This document shows positions 1-13,200 of a stretch of DNA of 64,000 nucleotides, one piece after another (position 1 is the first letter of the stretch; each line of letters begins with the position of its first letter). The DNA is from Caprella mutica (lineage: Eukaryota; Arthropoda; Malacostraca; Amphipoda; Caprellidae), in NCBI GenBank assembly GCA_947561585.1, contig CANNZV010000125.1, forward strand, positions 248,001-312,000, given 5' to 3'. The notes below the pieces were generated by a model. That model was not told the origin of the DNA, did not search any database, and saw only the letters and a program-made list of their open reading frames with translations. The translations under genes and the position numbers were made by a program.

Positions 1-2341
1 AGAGTAGATTCTCTGCACTCATAACTCTACTGAAACGAACAAACACACGTACACTGTTGCTACTAGCGATGTTTCAAATGAGCAACTGCGATATTCAACT
101 ACCACACAATATTAAATAAAAGCGTCACAAATATCATAACTAGAAAGGCTTGACTATAGTAAAAACAATGGTTGTTTTTGCACAAAAGTACATTGTACGC
201 TGTATTGCCTATTTAAACTTACTATAATCTTAAAGTAGGAGCTTCAAACATTGAAAACTCTATCCTTAATTCTAAATAAGAAAACGATGACACATTTCGC
301 AAATAGCGATCATTAACATTTCTGATCGATTAGATTAGTAATTTGTTGACTAAATGAAAATACTTTGGTAATTTAGTTTATGAAAATAATGTTCTAGCTA
401 TCATAAATCACTACAATCGAAGTTACAGTCCCTCTGAGTCTATGGAATCACCAGACAACAGAATAGGCAACGGATACATTTGAACCCCTGTATCATTTCT
501 AATGCACATTTTAAAGGGGAAATAGAGATGCACAGTACTTCCTTAAATGCCACGAATAAAGGTGTCAATTGCAGTGCAGAATATACAGCACACACACTGA
601 GTCTGCCAATTGTACGATAATTCAAAATTTACTCTCACAGAACGGGGGAAACTAATACGAGTTTCCTTTAGATTATTAGAGTAAATAGCGCACCAAGTTA
701 TAAACTGGTATAGCGTATAGTGTTGGAATGCAGTTGTAGGAAGAGTATGATTGGTACTAACCAATCACAGTGACTTCAGAGTAATGGTTAGACTGAAGCA
801 TGAGTGGTAAGGACCACCTTTCTGATAGTAGAGATAGAAAAGCCTCTTGTGGTGATGCTTATCAAAGGCTGCAGTGATATGAAGGACTTTCCTACCACAG
901 GACATCCAGATATTATTTCATTGTTTCTTACACGGTTCACATATGGTATATTATTTGATGGCACAGTAGAGAAGACACCAGTTAATATTAATAATTATGG
1001 ACAATGTTAAGCATGCTTATCAATAGATCTGTCTACCAGACAATAACTCCACGTGGAGAAGAAAAGCTACTCGCATCTTCGTTATTTCACTTCACTGACT
1101 CCACATGGATGTACAAGAGTAATACCAACACTGATATTATTATCAACAATGAAAAATATGAACTATCATGTACATTTTGATGATGAAAACGTGAAAATGG
1201 TTACTAAGAGCGAGATAATTAACTTTCAATTATTATCGATTGTGAAGAACATAAATAACTAACTATTGATTGGACAAAAGAAAGCGCTGCTGAACAGCAA
1301 TAACAAAAGGATGGTTAACACAAACACAAAGAACATGAAACTATTCTCTAAAAGTTACTTATTCTATAGTTAACATTAAGGAATCCCTTGTAATGTTTTT
1401 ATCATGATTTATTTGTAGAATAGAGTTGTTAAGCGATAATAGGACCTTTCTTCGTAACGGTGTCACGTAGTTAGAGTCTGTCACGCGGAGTAGTTGTTAG
1501 TAGTGGTGTGTACAGTGAATGTCAATGGCAGTGTGTGTTGCAGTGGCGTTTTGTTGGTATCGTCGGGATCACAGATAATGACACAGCCGTTTAGTTTTGA
1601 TAGGTGGTAATGCTAAGTACCTACCTATTCACTATAATACACTTAAAAATAATTCAAAAGGTTATAAATGTACAGGTTCTTAGTCTACATTTACTCACTA
1701 GTAACATCCCTCTATATGCAGTTGTGACATGGTGCGCACTAACGCAAATGCCAAGGTAGTGTTCCAGAGGTTCACACGCGTGAAGAATATCGGCGTTTTC
1801 TCGCATTGGCCGAAGAGATGCCAGAAGATCATTCGTAATGATAAATACTCTCACACACTTTCTTTTCTCAGGAGAGAAGTAATACTTTGCAGTTTAGTAT
1901 TGGTCTCAGGGAAGAAGACAGAAGTACATCCAAGTGAGATGTTCGTCCCATTCTTCTTCAGAGAGGGTAAAGCCTTATATCTAACACACAGAAACTTCAG
2001 GATAGCTAGATTTCATCAAGGTAATTTCAGTTATATAATAATGATATATATAATATAAAACAACTAGGCTAACATAAGTTTCACTGATCTTTTCTCAGTA
2101 CTTGCAGTTATAGAACTAGAAAGTTACATCTTAAGAACTAGTAAAATCAACTTCCTTACCATTATTTATAAATTCCCTTGTATGCTAACCTCCTTATAAG
2201 AAAAGGTACCTTAAACCTAATACCTTAAGCTAAAATATTACCTTTCAACGGTTACTGGAAACTTTAGTTACTCCCTAACTCAATACTTCGAAATTACCAT
2301 CTTAGGAGAACGCAATGGTGAGCATTGGACCAAAGGCTATC
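1..2341. other. A+T-rich DNA without a recognised gene
   Basis: Only short open frames are present and none resembles a family I know. One short plus-strand stretch (about 1747-1833) has protein-like composition when read as RKCQGSVPEVHTREEYRR and onward, but it is bounded by stops and has no clear splice sites, so I do not call it a gene. The area lies downstream of the Unr 3' end and may contain part of another gene's non-coding sequence. Confidence 0.4.
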
Positions 2342-2575
2342 CTCTGAAGGGCTGTACACACACAGGGATTTCTAAGTTTTTCCACCAGACTTTATTCTAA
2401 GCTCCTCCTACTTTTCCAACAGACTTTTGAATCATTTAAGAAAAAAAACTATACATTCATTGTTATTTATTTTAATTATATAGTTTTTTCTTATATGATT
2501 CAAAAGTAGGAGGACCTTGGCAACAAGACTTGTGGAAAGACTTAAAAAAGCCAGCGTGTGTACGGCCCTTTAGAG
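2342..2575. mobile_element. Short terminal-inverted-repeat element (MITE-like)
   Basis: The two ends are inverted copies. The left begins CTCTGAAGGGCTGTACACAC and the right, reverse-complemented, begins CTCTAAAGGGCCGTACACAC. The complementarity continues inward through TCCTCCTACTTTT and AATCAT-TAAGAAAAAA to a short A+T centre. There is no coding sequence. The superfamily is not determined because no target-site duplication is obvious. Confidence 0.7.
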
Positions 2576-2899
2576 AAGGACCTGATCTAATGCACCATAA
2601 GAGAGAAAAAACACTGAAACTGTACGATTATTATTGTGAATATGATAAAGCACCAAGATATAGATAGGGAACACTTCAAACAAACAATATTCACGTATAT
2701 TCTTCGAGTAGCTACAAAAAAGAATTCTGCATCAAAACAAAGAATATTACTTCCAATGAAGAAAAACTAGAAATAATTTTTAAAGTTCAATATAAATAAT
2801 ATTGAAAGGAAACTGAAAAAACAAAGCACAAGTATTTTAAAGCTAGAATTTTGTCAAATAATCATAAGTTTCATTTAAGATAAGTAATTTAATATAAAT

Positions 2900-3200
2900 T
2901 GTTGCCTCGGTAATAGACGGTGCATTTGATCGAATAGTTTTGATTATGGACCACACAGAGATACACATTCATACTCATACAGCGTCAGTCATTTATTTGC
3001 TACTTTAATTTAAGACAATTTGGCATTTTATTTGATATGAATAAGAGGATTATAAATTAAAGACATCAAAGAAGATATTAAGTAGTAGAGCTAACAGGTT
3101 GTGTGAGGTCATGTCTTCCACTGGCTATGATAACAAGTAGCAAACTTGGAATTGTACGCAGGTTAGAAGAGACATTCTAAAAGACACGTGAATTAGCAAA
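2900..3200 (-). other. Unr: Probable 3' UTR of Unr
   Basis: This follows the Unr stop codon at 3201-3203 on the minus strand. A reverse-strand AATAAA (plus-strand TTTATT inside GCATTTTATTTG, near 3025) is a reasonable polyadenylation signal. The exact cleavage site cannot be read from sequence alone. Confidence 0.45.
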
Positions 3201-4298
3201 TCAAGCCAAAGTGGGCTCAGCTACACGGACATACGAGAAGCCAGCTCCGTTATCGGGACCTTTGGGTTGCCTAGTGACAATGATCCTTGGTTTGGACTGG
3301 TCCATCATTGAGAGAGTTTTAAGCTGACTGATAAGTCTCTGTGGCCTCTTAGCCTGTCCAGTCACTGGCATAATCCTGTTGATGTTACAGGCACTGCTCT
3401 TACCAGTCTTCTGGTTGGTGATGATTACAAACTCCACCTCATCACCAACACTCAATGTGGCTATGTCCTTCACTTCAGACTGGTGGAAGAAGAGTTTCTT
3501 CCCTTCCTCTGCCTCGTAGTTGAGGAAGCCGTACTGTCCCTTCACAGTGTCTACTGTAGCAATGAGCTTCTTACGAACAGAGTTAATGTTCACTGCCCAG
3601 CCACTCTCATCCACCTGGAAAGTGACTGTGTCGTTCTTCTGCAGGAGTTCTTTCTTCGAGAGCACACCAGTGATGCCAAACTGGTACTGCTCACTCCTCT
3701 CAATGTCATCAGTGTCCACTGCCACCAGACCACAGTACTCAGTCTGGTCAGGGTTGGAAGACCTAATTGGTCTGATAATAATGCCATTGTACACAGACTC
3801 CAGCACCTTTGGCTTGGGAATGGTGCCCTTAGGCAGCAGGTTGATGTTTTCGGCGGACATCTTTCCACCAGGTCCTGTGCGGGAGGATATAGTGTACTCC
3901 ACTTCATCCCCCAATTCCAGAGTCACGCCCTCCACATTACTGTAGTGGAAGAAGATCTCCTTATCGTGCTCCACGGTCTCCACGAAGCCAAAGGTCTCCT
4001 TGAGAGCAGCAATGTGTCCCTGGTACACTGGCTTGTTGCTCTTAGAAGAGGACTTTATCTTCTTCAGTACGGTGTTAGCTTTGCTGTTGGTGGGAGAGGT
4101 TCTTTCAGAACCGTTGGACAGGTTCTTCTCCACAGTTTTCTCTGGAATGACAATAGGAACTGGTACTTGTTCCTCTTCAACTTTCACTTCCTCCACTTTG
4201 TTGCTCATCTCATTGTTAGGTAAATTGAGAGCCATCACTGATGTGATGAGAGCATACAGCTTCCTCTTTCTCATGCTCTTCATTATTTTGAAAGTCAC
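3201..4298 (-). CDS. Unr: Unr coding exon 10 and stop (residues 821-1185)
   Basis: Acceptor TTCTTTGCAG, starts GTG ACT in phase 0 (VTFKIMKSMRKRK). After a Glu/Lys/Ser-rich linker it contains a canonical domain (VYQGHIAALKETFGFVE, IFFHYSN, roughly residues 911-980). A degenerate unit follows (SVYNGIIIRPIRSSNPDQ), then another canonical domain (VKGQYGFLNYEAEEGKKLFF). The tail PQRLISQLKTLSMMDQSKPR then RQPKGPDNGAGF is like the Unr C-terminus. TGA is at 3201-3203. Long open frames on the plus strand here are shadows. Confidence 0.95.
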   Translation of the reverse strand: MTFKIMKSMRKRKLYALITSVMALNLPNNEMSNKVEEVKVEEEQVPVPIVIPEKTVEKNLSNGSERTSPTNSKANTVLKKIKSSSKSNKPVYQGHIAALKETFGFVETVEHDKEIFFHYSNVEGVTLELGDEVEYTISSRTGPGGKMSAENINLLPKGTIPKPKVLESVYNGIIIRPIRSSNPDQTEYCGLVAVDTDDIERSEQYQFGITGVLSKKELLQKNDTVTFQVDESGWAVNINSVRKKLIATVDTVKGQYGFLNYEAEEGKKLFFHQSEVKDIATLSVGDEVEFVIITNQKTGKSSACNINRIMPVTGQAKRPQRLISQLKTLSMMDQSKPRIIVTRQPKGPDNGAGFSYVRVAEPTLA

Positions 4299-7200
4299 CT
4301 GCAAAGAACAATAAAGATACTTGTGTTATCATACTAAATTCACTGCAATGGAGATAACTTGCAAAAATGTAATGAAATACATTAACAACAAAGAATACAC
4401 TTAGAACTTTCTCTGATGTTCAAGAGAAACTTCTTTAATAACAAGAATATAATAATCATAAACTAGCTATAGCAAAGACTATCTCTGTAAATATTAAACA
4501 ATTAAAGTATAGTCTTCTTAGACATAAACAAACTCTGAAATTAAATACTAACAAGGATTTCCTTTTCAATGATACAACTACCATGATATTTTCAGTGATA
4601 ATAAATCTAGAACATTTGACAGCTGAAGACAAATAATAATAACTCACGACATCATCAAGCTGCACATCTTTGAATTTCTCATCGTAGAGGTAGACAATAA
4701 CCATCTTGTTACTGTCTGCAAGGTAAGCAATGGAGCCAGTGGCAGTCTTTGGGAGAGGAATGGAGCAAGGCACCTCAGGGAGCTCCATGTCACGAATGCC
4801 TGCAAATAATAATACCATTAGGAGGGTTTGAATGAGATTGAAATGGCATGCAGTTGTATAATGTATTTGCTACTTTCCTATCACTCCCAGTGGATATTTA
4901 TAATAAAATGCATCAAATATAATAAATACGTAAGTGCTTAGTTGTAATATCAATTAGAGTTTACATTAAGTGAATAATTCAATCAAAGAAATAAGAATCT
5001 TACACTTTAACCGCAACTCGAGATAGGATGGTAATGCCGTACCTGCATCTTTGTTTTATTTGCATACATGTACAGTCGTTTTATAACATATTTTAGTGAT
5101 ATTTATAGTGCAAATTATACATTGCAATTTTTATTCTTTACTTTTCCAACACTAGTCTTGAAGAAAAATAAAAACAAATTTTAAAAAATTTGGTACATGA
5201 TGCGGGTTGCTGTGTACCATATATGGCGCACGATGAAGTGAAAGTGTTAACCAAACCTGTTATTTACTCTATTCAGTGATTCACTATCTGCGACCAATGT
5301 AACTATTTCCTGAGATGCTAATTCTTATTTTTATAAATCTCTGTCCTAATGAACTTCCTGCAAGTTTAATTTCTCACCTTCTGCCAGGGATATGACCTGT
5401 CCCTGTAGGTTCTCCTGCACCAAAGTCTGGAAGCTAGCAAAGTTCCTGTCTTCAGGGCAATGGGCTATGCGAATGGCGGTTAGTTTAGCAACACCAATGC
5501 GATCATTCTCTTGCTGTGGGAAAAAGAAGATGTGCTAAAATGGTATTGAAGAAGATGCGATTGTAAAATCAACAGCACAATACTTATGCAATTGTCTATA
5601 TTTAAAGGGAAACGAAGAAAGAAATTCAAATATTGAATATTTTAATAGAAGAGCACAGTAATGTCTTTACAGAGCTGTACTGTACACTGACCTGCTGCAC
5701 AGTGAACTCCAGTTCATCCCCCACACTGAGTTCTGAGCCTGGGTTGATGAGTTCCTTGTAGGTGAAGTGTAGCATCAAGTCTCTCTCGAAACAGGCAATG
5801 TAGCCAGTGGAGCCGTACAGGGCGTGAACTGTCCCTACCTCACGCCTCTCTCCCAGAGCAGCAAAACTATAAACAATAATAAAGTAGTGAAAATTAGCAT
5901 TACTAAAAATGAAATTAAGGAAGAAATTTATCTCTGTCAACTTAAAAAATTAACAAGATTCAAGCTGAGAGACCAACAAATGGGTAGTTTTTGAAAATAA
6001 AATTGGAAATTTTTGTTATGTAAGCACTATTTCAGATTCTTAGTATTTAAAATTAAAAGGTTGGTATTAAAAAAGATCATCGAAAACAAAACTAAAACAC
6101 GAAATAAAGCAGGGAACCTTTTAATGATACAATGGCTCAATAAGGTTTGCCCTTACTACATAATAAACATACCTCTGCTCCAAGAGAGTGATGTTGGTTG
6201 CTTTCTTGAGTCTGTCCCTCCTGTCAGTGGCAATGTTGAACTGCACCCAGTCGCCATGTTTCAGAGTGTACTCTCCATTCAAATCCCTCTCGCCAAACTT
6301 TACCTCAACCTGAAAATTAGAACATCATCACTAACTCATTGAAAAGATTCAATCGACATGATTTCCATATTATCAAGAGGCTTGCTGAAATATAAACGTA
6401 GAAGATATTTACAGGTTGCAAGCTTTCGAATTGAAAAAGGTCTATTCATCGTCAGGAACAAAACGTGAAAAAATGTACCTAACAATGAGATTCATTGTTA
6501 GGTACGAGTCACTTCACTGTTTCCAGTGTTCAACAGAGTAATGTACATCACTATTGAAGAATAGACAGCTAATGTTTCAAATCTATTCTTTATCGAGAGA
6601 GATTAACAGCAGTCTGTTAGATACAATTTAAGAGCTGTGACACTGTGAATAAATAAAATAAACAGTTTTTACAAAAATGGACAATACAGCACATATAACT
6701 AGTTTTTTTATATATTCTTCCATCTTACAATTAAGATCAGATATTATTGATGAAAACCAAAACGATAGTAAATTATCAAGATGTCAATCCACATCAACCG
6801 CATCTCTAGATATGACACTAACGCCGTACCTGTAACTGTTTTATTTTGCATATATGTAGCTACAGATGTTTTATTGTTTTTTTTAACACGTTAACCGCCA
6901 CATGTACCACCGGTGGTACATTGAAGAATTTCACTTACCGCCACATGTACCACCGGTGGTACAATCCTCAATTTTAACTAAACATTTTCAATGATTAATT
7001 TGAAATATTTACAGGAAGGTAAATGATGAAACGTTTGTTTAGAAAGAAAGTTTAATATTCAAAATACATTATTTTTTATATAATATGTTCCTTTACTGAG
7101 AAATAATAGATAAATTCTGTATAAAAATAAATGACATAGTTTTCTTGACCAGACTTGAAAAAAAAAATCCCTTACTGAATAGAATCGAAACTAAACGTGA

Positions 7201-10200
7201 CAACAACACTTGACAAGACCCATTTCTATATTTTATGAGTTCTCTCAAAGCATGCAGGGCACAAATGAGGTTTACCCTCACAATGATTACAGACAGTCTT
7301 CACACGACGTGCTTTTGCTGAAGCTACTGAACTGCCTTCATTCTGACTAATGACTTCATAGCAACCTCTGCATCGTTTTCTGACTGATCTACATGATCCT
7401 GGCAATTCATACAGCACATGGTCAGACCTTTTACCCTGAATAGAGGATTGTCTCATTTCCTCTGTAGATTTTCCCGTTAAAAGTGAGAGGACGAGTGACT
7501 CACGGAACTGTTTCATTGACAATTTTTTGGTAGCATAATACTTGTTGAAAAGGATCAGAGAGTTGACTACAGATGTTCCAAGTAACAATTCAAATGCTGC
7601 TTTCTTATACCATTTCCTGACCTTGCGAAGTGGAGTATAGTAGGCTCCCATTTGATCAGAGTAGTCAACACCCTTCTTAGCAGCATTGTAATCTAATACG
7701 CATTGTGGCTTATGAGTTTCTGTTCCCCGACGTTGAGTAACTCTAACTAGCTCATCAATATGTTCAGGGATGGTGGTTAGCATCAAAACATCTCGTTTAT
7801 CTTTCCATTTCAGCACTTTTATCCCCTCACTATTTTCTTTTCCAAAGATTTCCCCTCTCTTCAGTTTTTTGGTCACTACACAACCAGGATTGCCTTTCCT
7901 GTTCTTCCTGAGAGTTCCGCAGACATAGGTTTGGTTTTCCAATAATTTTCTAGCAAGAGTTACAGATGTATAAAAGTTATCAACAAAAAGAGTTCTTCCT
8001 TCCTTTAGAAGACCTTCCATGAGAGAAAGAGTCACATATTCCGAGTGTGATAAGTTTGGGGCAGTATCTCCTTGACCCTTGTAGAGAATGAACTTCCACG
8101 TATATCCTTCAACAGTGCAAAGTTTGTAGAATTTCAATCCATATCTATGAGCTTTATTTGGTATGTACTGACGCAAAATAGTACGACCGCGAAATAGAAC
8201 CAAACTCTCATCTATGACAACATTTTGTCCTGGAGTAAACTTCAAAAAGTTTTGTGATATGAGCTGAATTAGTGGTCTCAACTTATACAGTCTGTCAGTT
8301 CCATCTGATTGTTCATTGTCAGCAAAATGGAGGAAACGCATGATAAGCTCAAATTTGTTTCTAGACATAGCTTTTTGAATTAGTTCACAACCATACATTT
8401 CGCTCTTTGCCCAGTAGCAGTCAAAAGTTGGCTGTTTATTCAAACCCATCATAATCAGAATCCCCAATAGTTTATAAACATCTTCTGATGTTATAGGTTG
8501 CCATTGTTTGACTTTAGAGTGCCTGGTGGTTGGAACTGATCCCATAGTTTCTTCAAAATATAAGTTAGTTTCTCTGATAATCAACTCCACTACTTCATCA
8601 CTGACAAAAATTTTATACAAATCAATTGGTTCTATTTCACGATCGCGCGGAAGCTCATCGATGAAGTGTCTTATCTCAATTACATCGCAACTGAACAATC
8701 TATTGCTTGGTATCATAGCTCTCCATACTGTTTGAATTAATGCATTTGATCCAATATTATTTTCGATTTTGTTTGCTGATGGGGTAGAAGCTTCAATACT
8801 AGCTGTTCTAGCGTCCTCAAGTTCTTCATCAGTTTCATCACTGTGCTGGGTATCAATTTCATCTTGCGAGAGCACAAAGGATGGATCCATTTCATCCTCA
8901 TTTTCATCAGAAGATGAAGATTCCCTTTGCACCTGACCTCCATAAAACAGAGATGTATTCATTTTGTCTTGAAGGAACTAAATGTAAAGAAATTAGACAT
9001 TTGAAAACACCTAAATGCTAGACTTCAATCTGTAACAAAAAGATCATTTTTAAATTAATAATTTGTACATGAAATGATAAAAAAAAAACCAAAACAGTTG
9101 TGTATCACCACTGGATAAATGGCGCAGTGGTATGGAAATGCTGTTTGTACCGCCACATGTACCACCGGTGTCCAAAAAGAGTTTGTACCACCAGTGGTAC
9201 ATGTGGCGCTACAGCAGGTATTGTGCGTTCAGAACGCCGTTTGGCCACCGGTGAACCAAAGTTTTTTTAATCTCTTAATGTAGTATAGAAGGAGTAAAAC
9301 ACATGATAACCTCCTCCCATCGCTGCTGTCACTGTACTAACTAAGGCAACACGGCAAAGTCATGGCGCTAGCAGCAAACCTCAGATTTCAGGCATGGCGG
9401 TTAACGTGTTAAACATATTATTCTGATATTTCTAGTGAAAAATATGTAGGTAGTATATTTTTACAAATTATATATTACAATTTTTATTCCTTACTTTTTC
9501 AACACTTGCCTTATAAAGTATTTAAATAATATTTGTTGGAGAAAAATCAATTTTAAAAATTACCACAAAGTGTTCGCGTGTACCAATAATGGTACATGAT
9601 GCAGGTTGATCAAGTTAGCTCTGTCAACTGTGTATCATATATGGCGCATGATGCGGTTAATGTGTTAGAATACTTAGATTTAAATATAACAAAATATTAT
9701 TAAACAAAACAGTTGCTACGCACATGCATGTTATTAAACATCCTTATCAAAAATTTAAGTCTCCATGTCTAATTCATTTCAAATACTCATAAGTAACAAC
9801 TAAATCGTGAAACATCATTTCACTATTGAAGAGTTATTGAGAATGTGTGTGTGGGGGGGGGGGGGGGATATAGTATATCGCTCCCTATATCCCCAAATTT
9901 AATTGGATATAGGGTAAGTTCAAAATTATCGGTCAATACTACATCTTCGGTCATATAAGAGAAAACAATATAAAAAATATTATTATTATAGATATGACTG
10001 TAATAATAATCATTTTTATATTGTCTTTTCATATATGAACGAAGATTTAGTAGCTAGCTACTGACCGATAATTTGGAACTTGCCTTTGTTGTAAGCATGG
10101 TAAATTAGACATAAAAATATACAAAGCTAATCTCAATAAGGATATTTTCAAACTGTTGTGAAACAGATTGTTTCATTTGGTGTTGATAGTGAAATGGATT

Positions 10201-13200
10201 ATTAACATTCAATTTAACGGGGACAAGGCAGTGTTGTTGAGAAATAAAAACAGCTGACGCATCAAACACTGGGTTGGTACACGTTGGAATGTCTAAGAAC
10301 AGCATACGTAAGAGCCTATAGGCCTAACTTCCTAAACTACCATAAACAATGTTAAAACTCTCAAATGAACATTTCCACTAATTACAAACTCACCATGATG
10401 ATAAAAGATTACTTAATTTTCTCTGGAATTTTGAAAAGATTACTACTTTGGATCACTTGACGGAATGCACACACCCTCACTCTATGAACTCTACCACCAA
10501 ACTAACAGTCGTGAATCACCGGTATCAGACTAGTACGTTCGTACGCACACACACACACACTAATGTATTAGTACCCAAGGTTTATATACCCAGTACCCAC
10601 GTGACATGTATATTAACAATGAACATGTTAGAGATGCATGGATGAAGGCAAGTAGAGGAGAAAATAATATTGAAAAAATTTAGAGGTTGATGCCTTTAGT
10701 AAATTGATAGTGTGGAAAACCATAAACAATTTTTTCACTGGGCAAAAATGACAAAGCCTTGAATAGGCGAAATGACTAAGCCTTTAACATGAAAATTTGA
10801 CAAAATATGATGGTTTAATAATGTCTTGGATTGTCATTGATATTATAGCCGATGGAATTCCATTTACGACAGTTTAACATATTCTAGCTACTGGACTGCT
10901 GATATTAGAATAGAAGTGTGATGTTTAGGTTGATGGCTCACCTCCGAGTGGTCATTGGGCTCCCTGTACTTGATCCTGCCAGGGAGGGGTTCCTTGGGGT
11001 TGTGTCTAGGGCTCCTCTCCACCCCTTTGATCACCTGACCCATGATGACGTCAGTGCTGGTATCTTCAAACACCACACTACCAACCTCCAGCTTTACGAT
11101 CTGAATAGCAACCTCTTTACCCTGAGAAAACATACAAATTAAAGGGTAACAAATTAAGAGTTATAGCTAGGTCAGTTTCACATTCGGTCATATAATTAAC
11201 ACTATATATATATATATATAATGATTATTATTTATTATATTTTAATTGGTATCCATGATATATGAAGGTATCATGAATACCAATTAAAATTATATAATAT
11301 TATTAATTATTTAGTTTTTCTTATATGTTCGAAGATGTGAAACAAACCAATAATTAAAAAAATCACGAGGAAACTTTTAGAGGGTGCATAATTTCGAGTA
11401 GTGTTTATTCCTTATTCCATTTGAACTGAAACATCAAGAAAATTCCCCAATTAAATTATACATCGTACCCTGACAGTTGTGACTATGATTTAAAGTAGAA
11501 AGAATTGGTATGGTGCACTCGAGCTGATAAATTGCATATTTATATCAAATTGTACAAGGGAAATTATAAATTGAAGTTCTCTTAACTGATGGCTCAGTAC
11601 TTTATAATAAGGAATCAATTATGAAAAAAATAAAAAGATCTACTTCTCATATCACCAATAAGTCAATAAACAATTATTAATTTGCATGCACAAAACAAAG
11701 ACTATTTATTCGTTAAAATTATGGTTAGACAACATTCTTATCTTGAACTAGAAACATTTAACAGCTGCACTAACATTCTGTGTAGTGATGCAGAAGTCAA
11801 TATCATCCCCTAGCTTGAGTCCCCCTGCAATGTGTGCAGTGTCTGAGATGTTGAAGACTATCTCATCCACTATGTCAGCTCTCTCCACCACTCCATAGTC
11901 CTCCTTGATGTTGCAGACCACGCCTTGGTAGCGCACTGGAGAGACAGGGTTCTCCAAACGAACATGACGGGCACCTAGGTTACCAGTACTGAAATAGAGG
12001 TAGAAATTAGTTAGTCTTCTGAATAGGAATGTATGAATTATTTAATAGGTAGGACCGTAGGTTATTTATCTGAAGTAAACTTAACCAACATTGAAGTGAA
12101 AAGTGGTATTGACATAGCCTTTAACTTTGAAATTAAGAATATTTCGGTATTATACAAAGTCACAATATTTAATTTCAGTTGCTGATTTAAGGATGAATAA
12201 AAATATAGAGTTGAATACATAAAGTATCTTATTTGGTGAAGATTATATGATTATATGCTTACAAGATATTGAGATCAGGAAAATTGGGCCCAAGTAATTG
12301 AGCCTCAAGACAATTGAGGCAAGGACAGTTAATTAATATTATAGTATTATAATAAATAAATGGTTAGATACTTTACTTATCTTAACAAAATCTGAGAACA
12401 TTTTCCAAGGGTGTACCTACACTAGTTTATCAACTTAGTATGGAAACTTTGAATTCATATATAAACACCATTGAAATGCTTCATTAATATTGTCATTTAT
12501 TTTCCTATTTGATTTTGTTTATTTATTTTGCTATTTGAATATGCACTGAGAAATACACCTACATAGTGAAACTGTAAACACAAAGAGTGAATAAATCTTC
12601 CACAGCAATGATCAAATAAGTTAAGGAAATCACTAAATTGTATTCATAAAATAATATTGATCACGAGGTAATTCAAATTGGGAGATTTCAGAGCAAGTTC
12701 ATAAAAATAGTACAACAACTGAGCAAATTATCAATTTCAGTAAAATAGAAGATTTCTGTATATATGAAGATGAATATATAGTTACCGAGCTAACTAATCA
12801 ATAATTATTGACTTACTATATTTGAGTGAAAAACATGAATAAATGAATATTAAATAATCATTACATATTTAGTTGCTAATGTGATCTAACATTAAAGTCA
12901 TGGAAAGACTACTTTGTTATAATTACTCATTATTTCTCGATAGCTAAATAAATACTTTGCTCACCGTTGGTTTGTAGCAATCTGGAATGAGACCTTGTCT
13001 CCAGGCACTAGTACAACATAGCCTTCCACGTCATCCTTTCCATACGGCAAGAAGAAGCACTCGCCTCTATTCTCGTAGCTGATACGGCCTTGAGTCTCTG
13101 TACCATTTTCAGTGATGAGCTCAGTTGTGACAGCACCCACAACCCTCTCCTCACTGAGAACCTGCAAGAAAAATATTAAAAACGTCAACTATGTAACCTC

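Larger units (their letters stand above)
6791..9667. mobile_element. MITE copy B, split by the piggyBac-like element
   Basis: The flanks 6791-6886 and 9409-9667, read together, reproduce copy A (5001-5250): CAACCGCAT, GCCGTACCTGTAACTG, TTTTATTTTGCATATATGTA, then after the insertion ACATATT, CAATTTTTATTCCTTACTTT, GGTACATGATGCAGGTTG, ATATGGCGCATGATGCGG and TTAATGTGTTAG. The insertion point is a TTAA. This shows the order of events: MITE first, full-length element second. Confidence 0.7.

Noticed and set aside
3483..4314. Plus-strand frames of 246, 141 and 104 codons
   Set aside because: Shadows of Unr coding exon 10, which has conserved domains on the minus strand.
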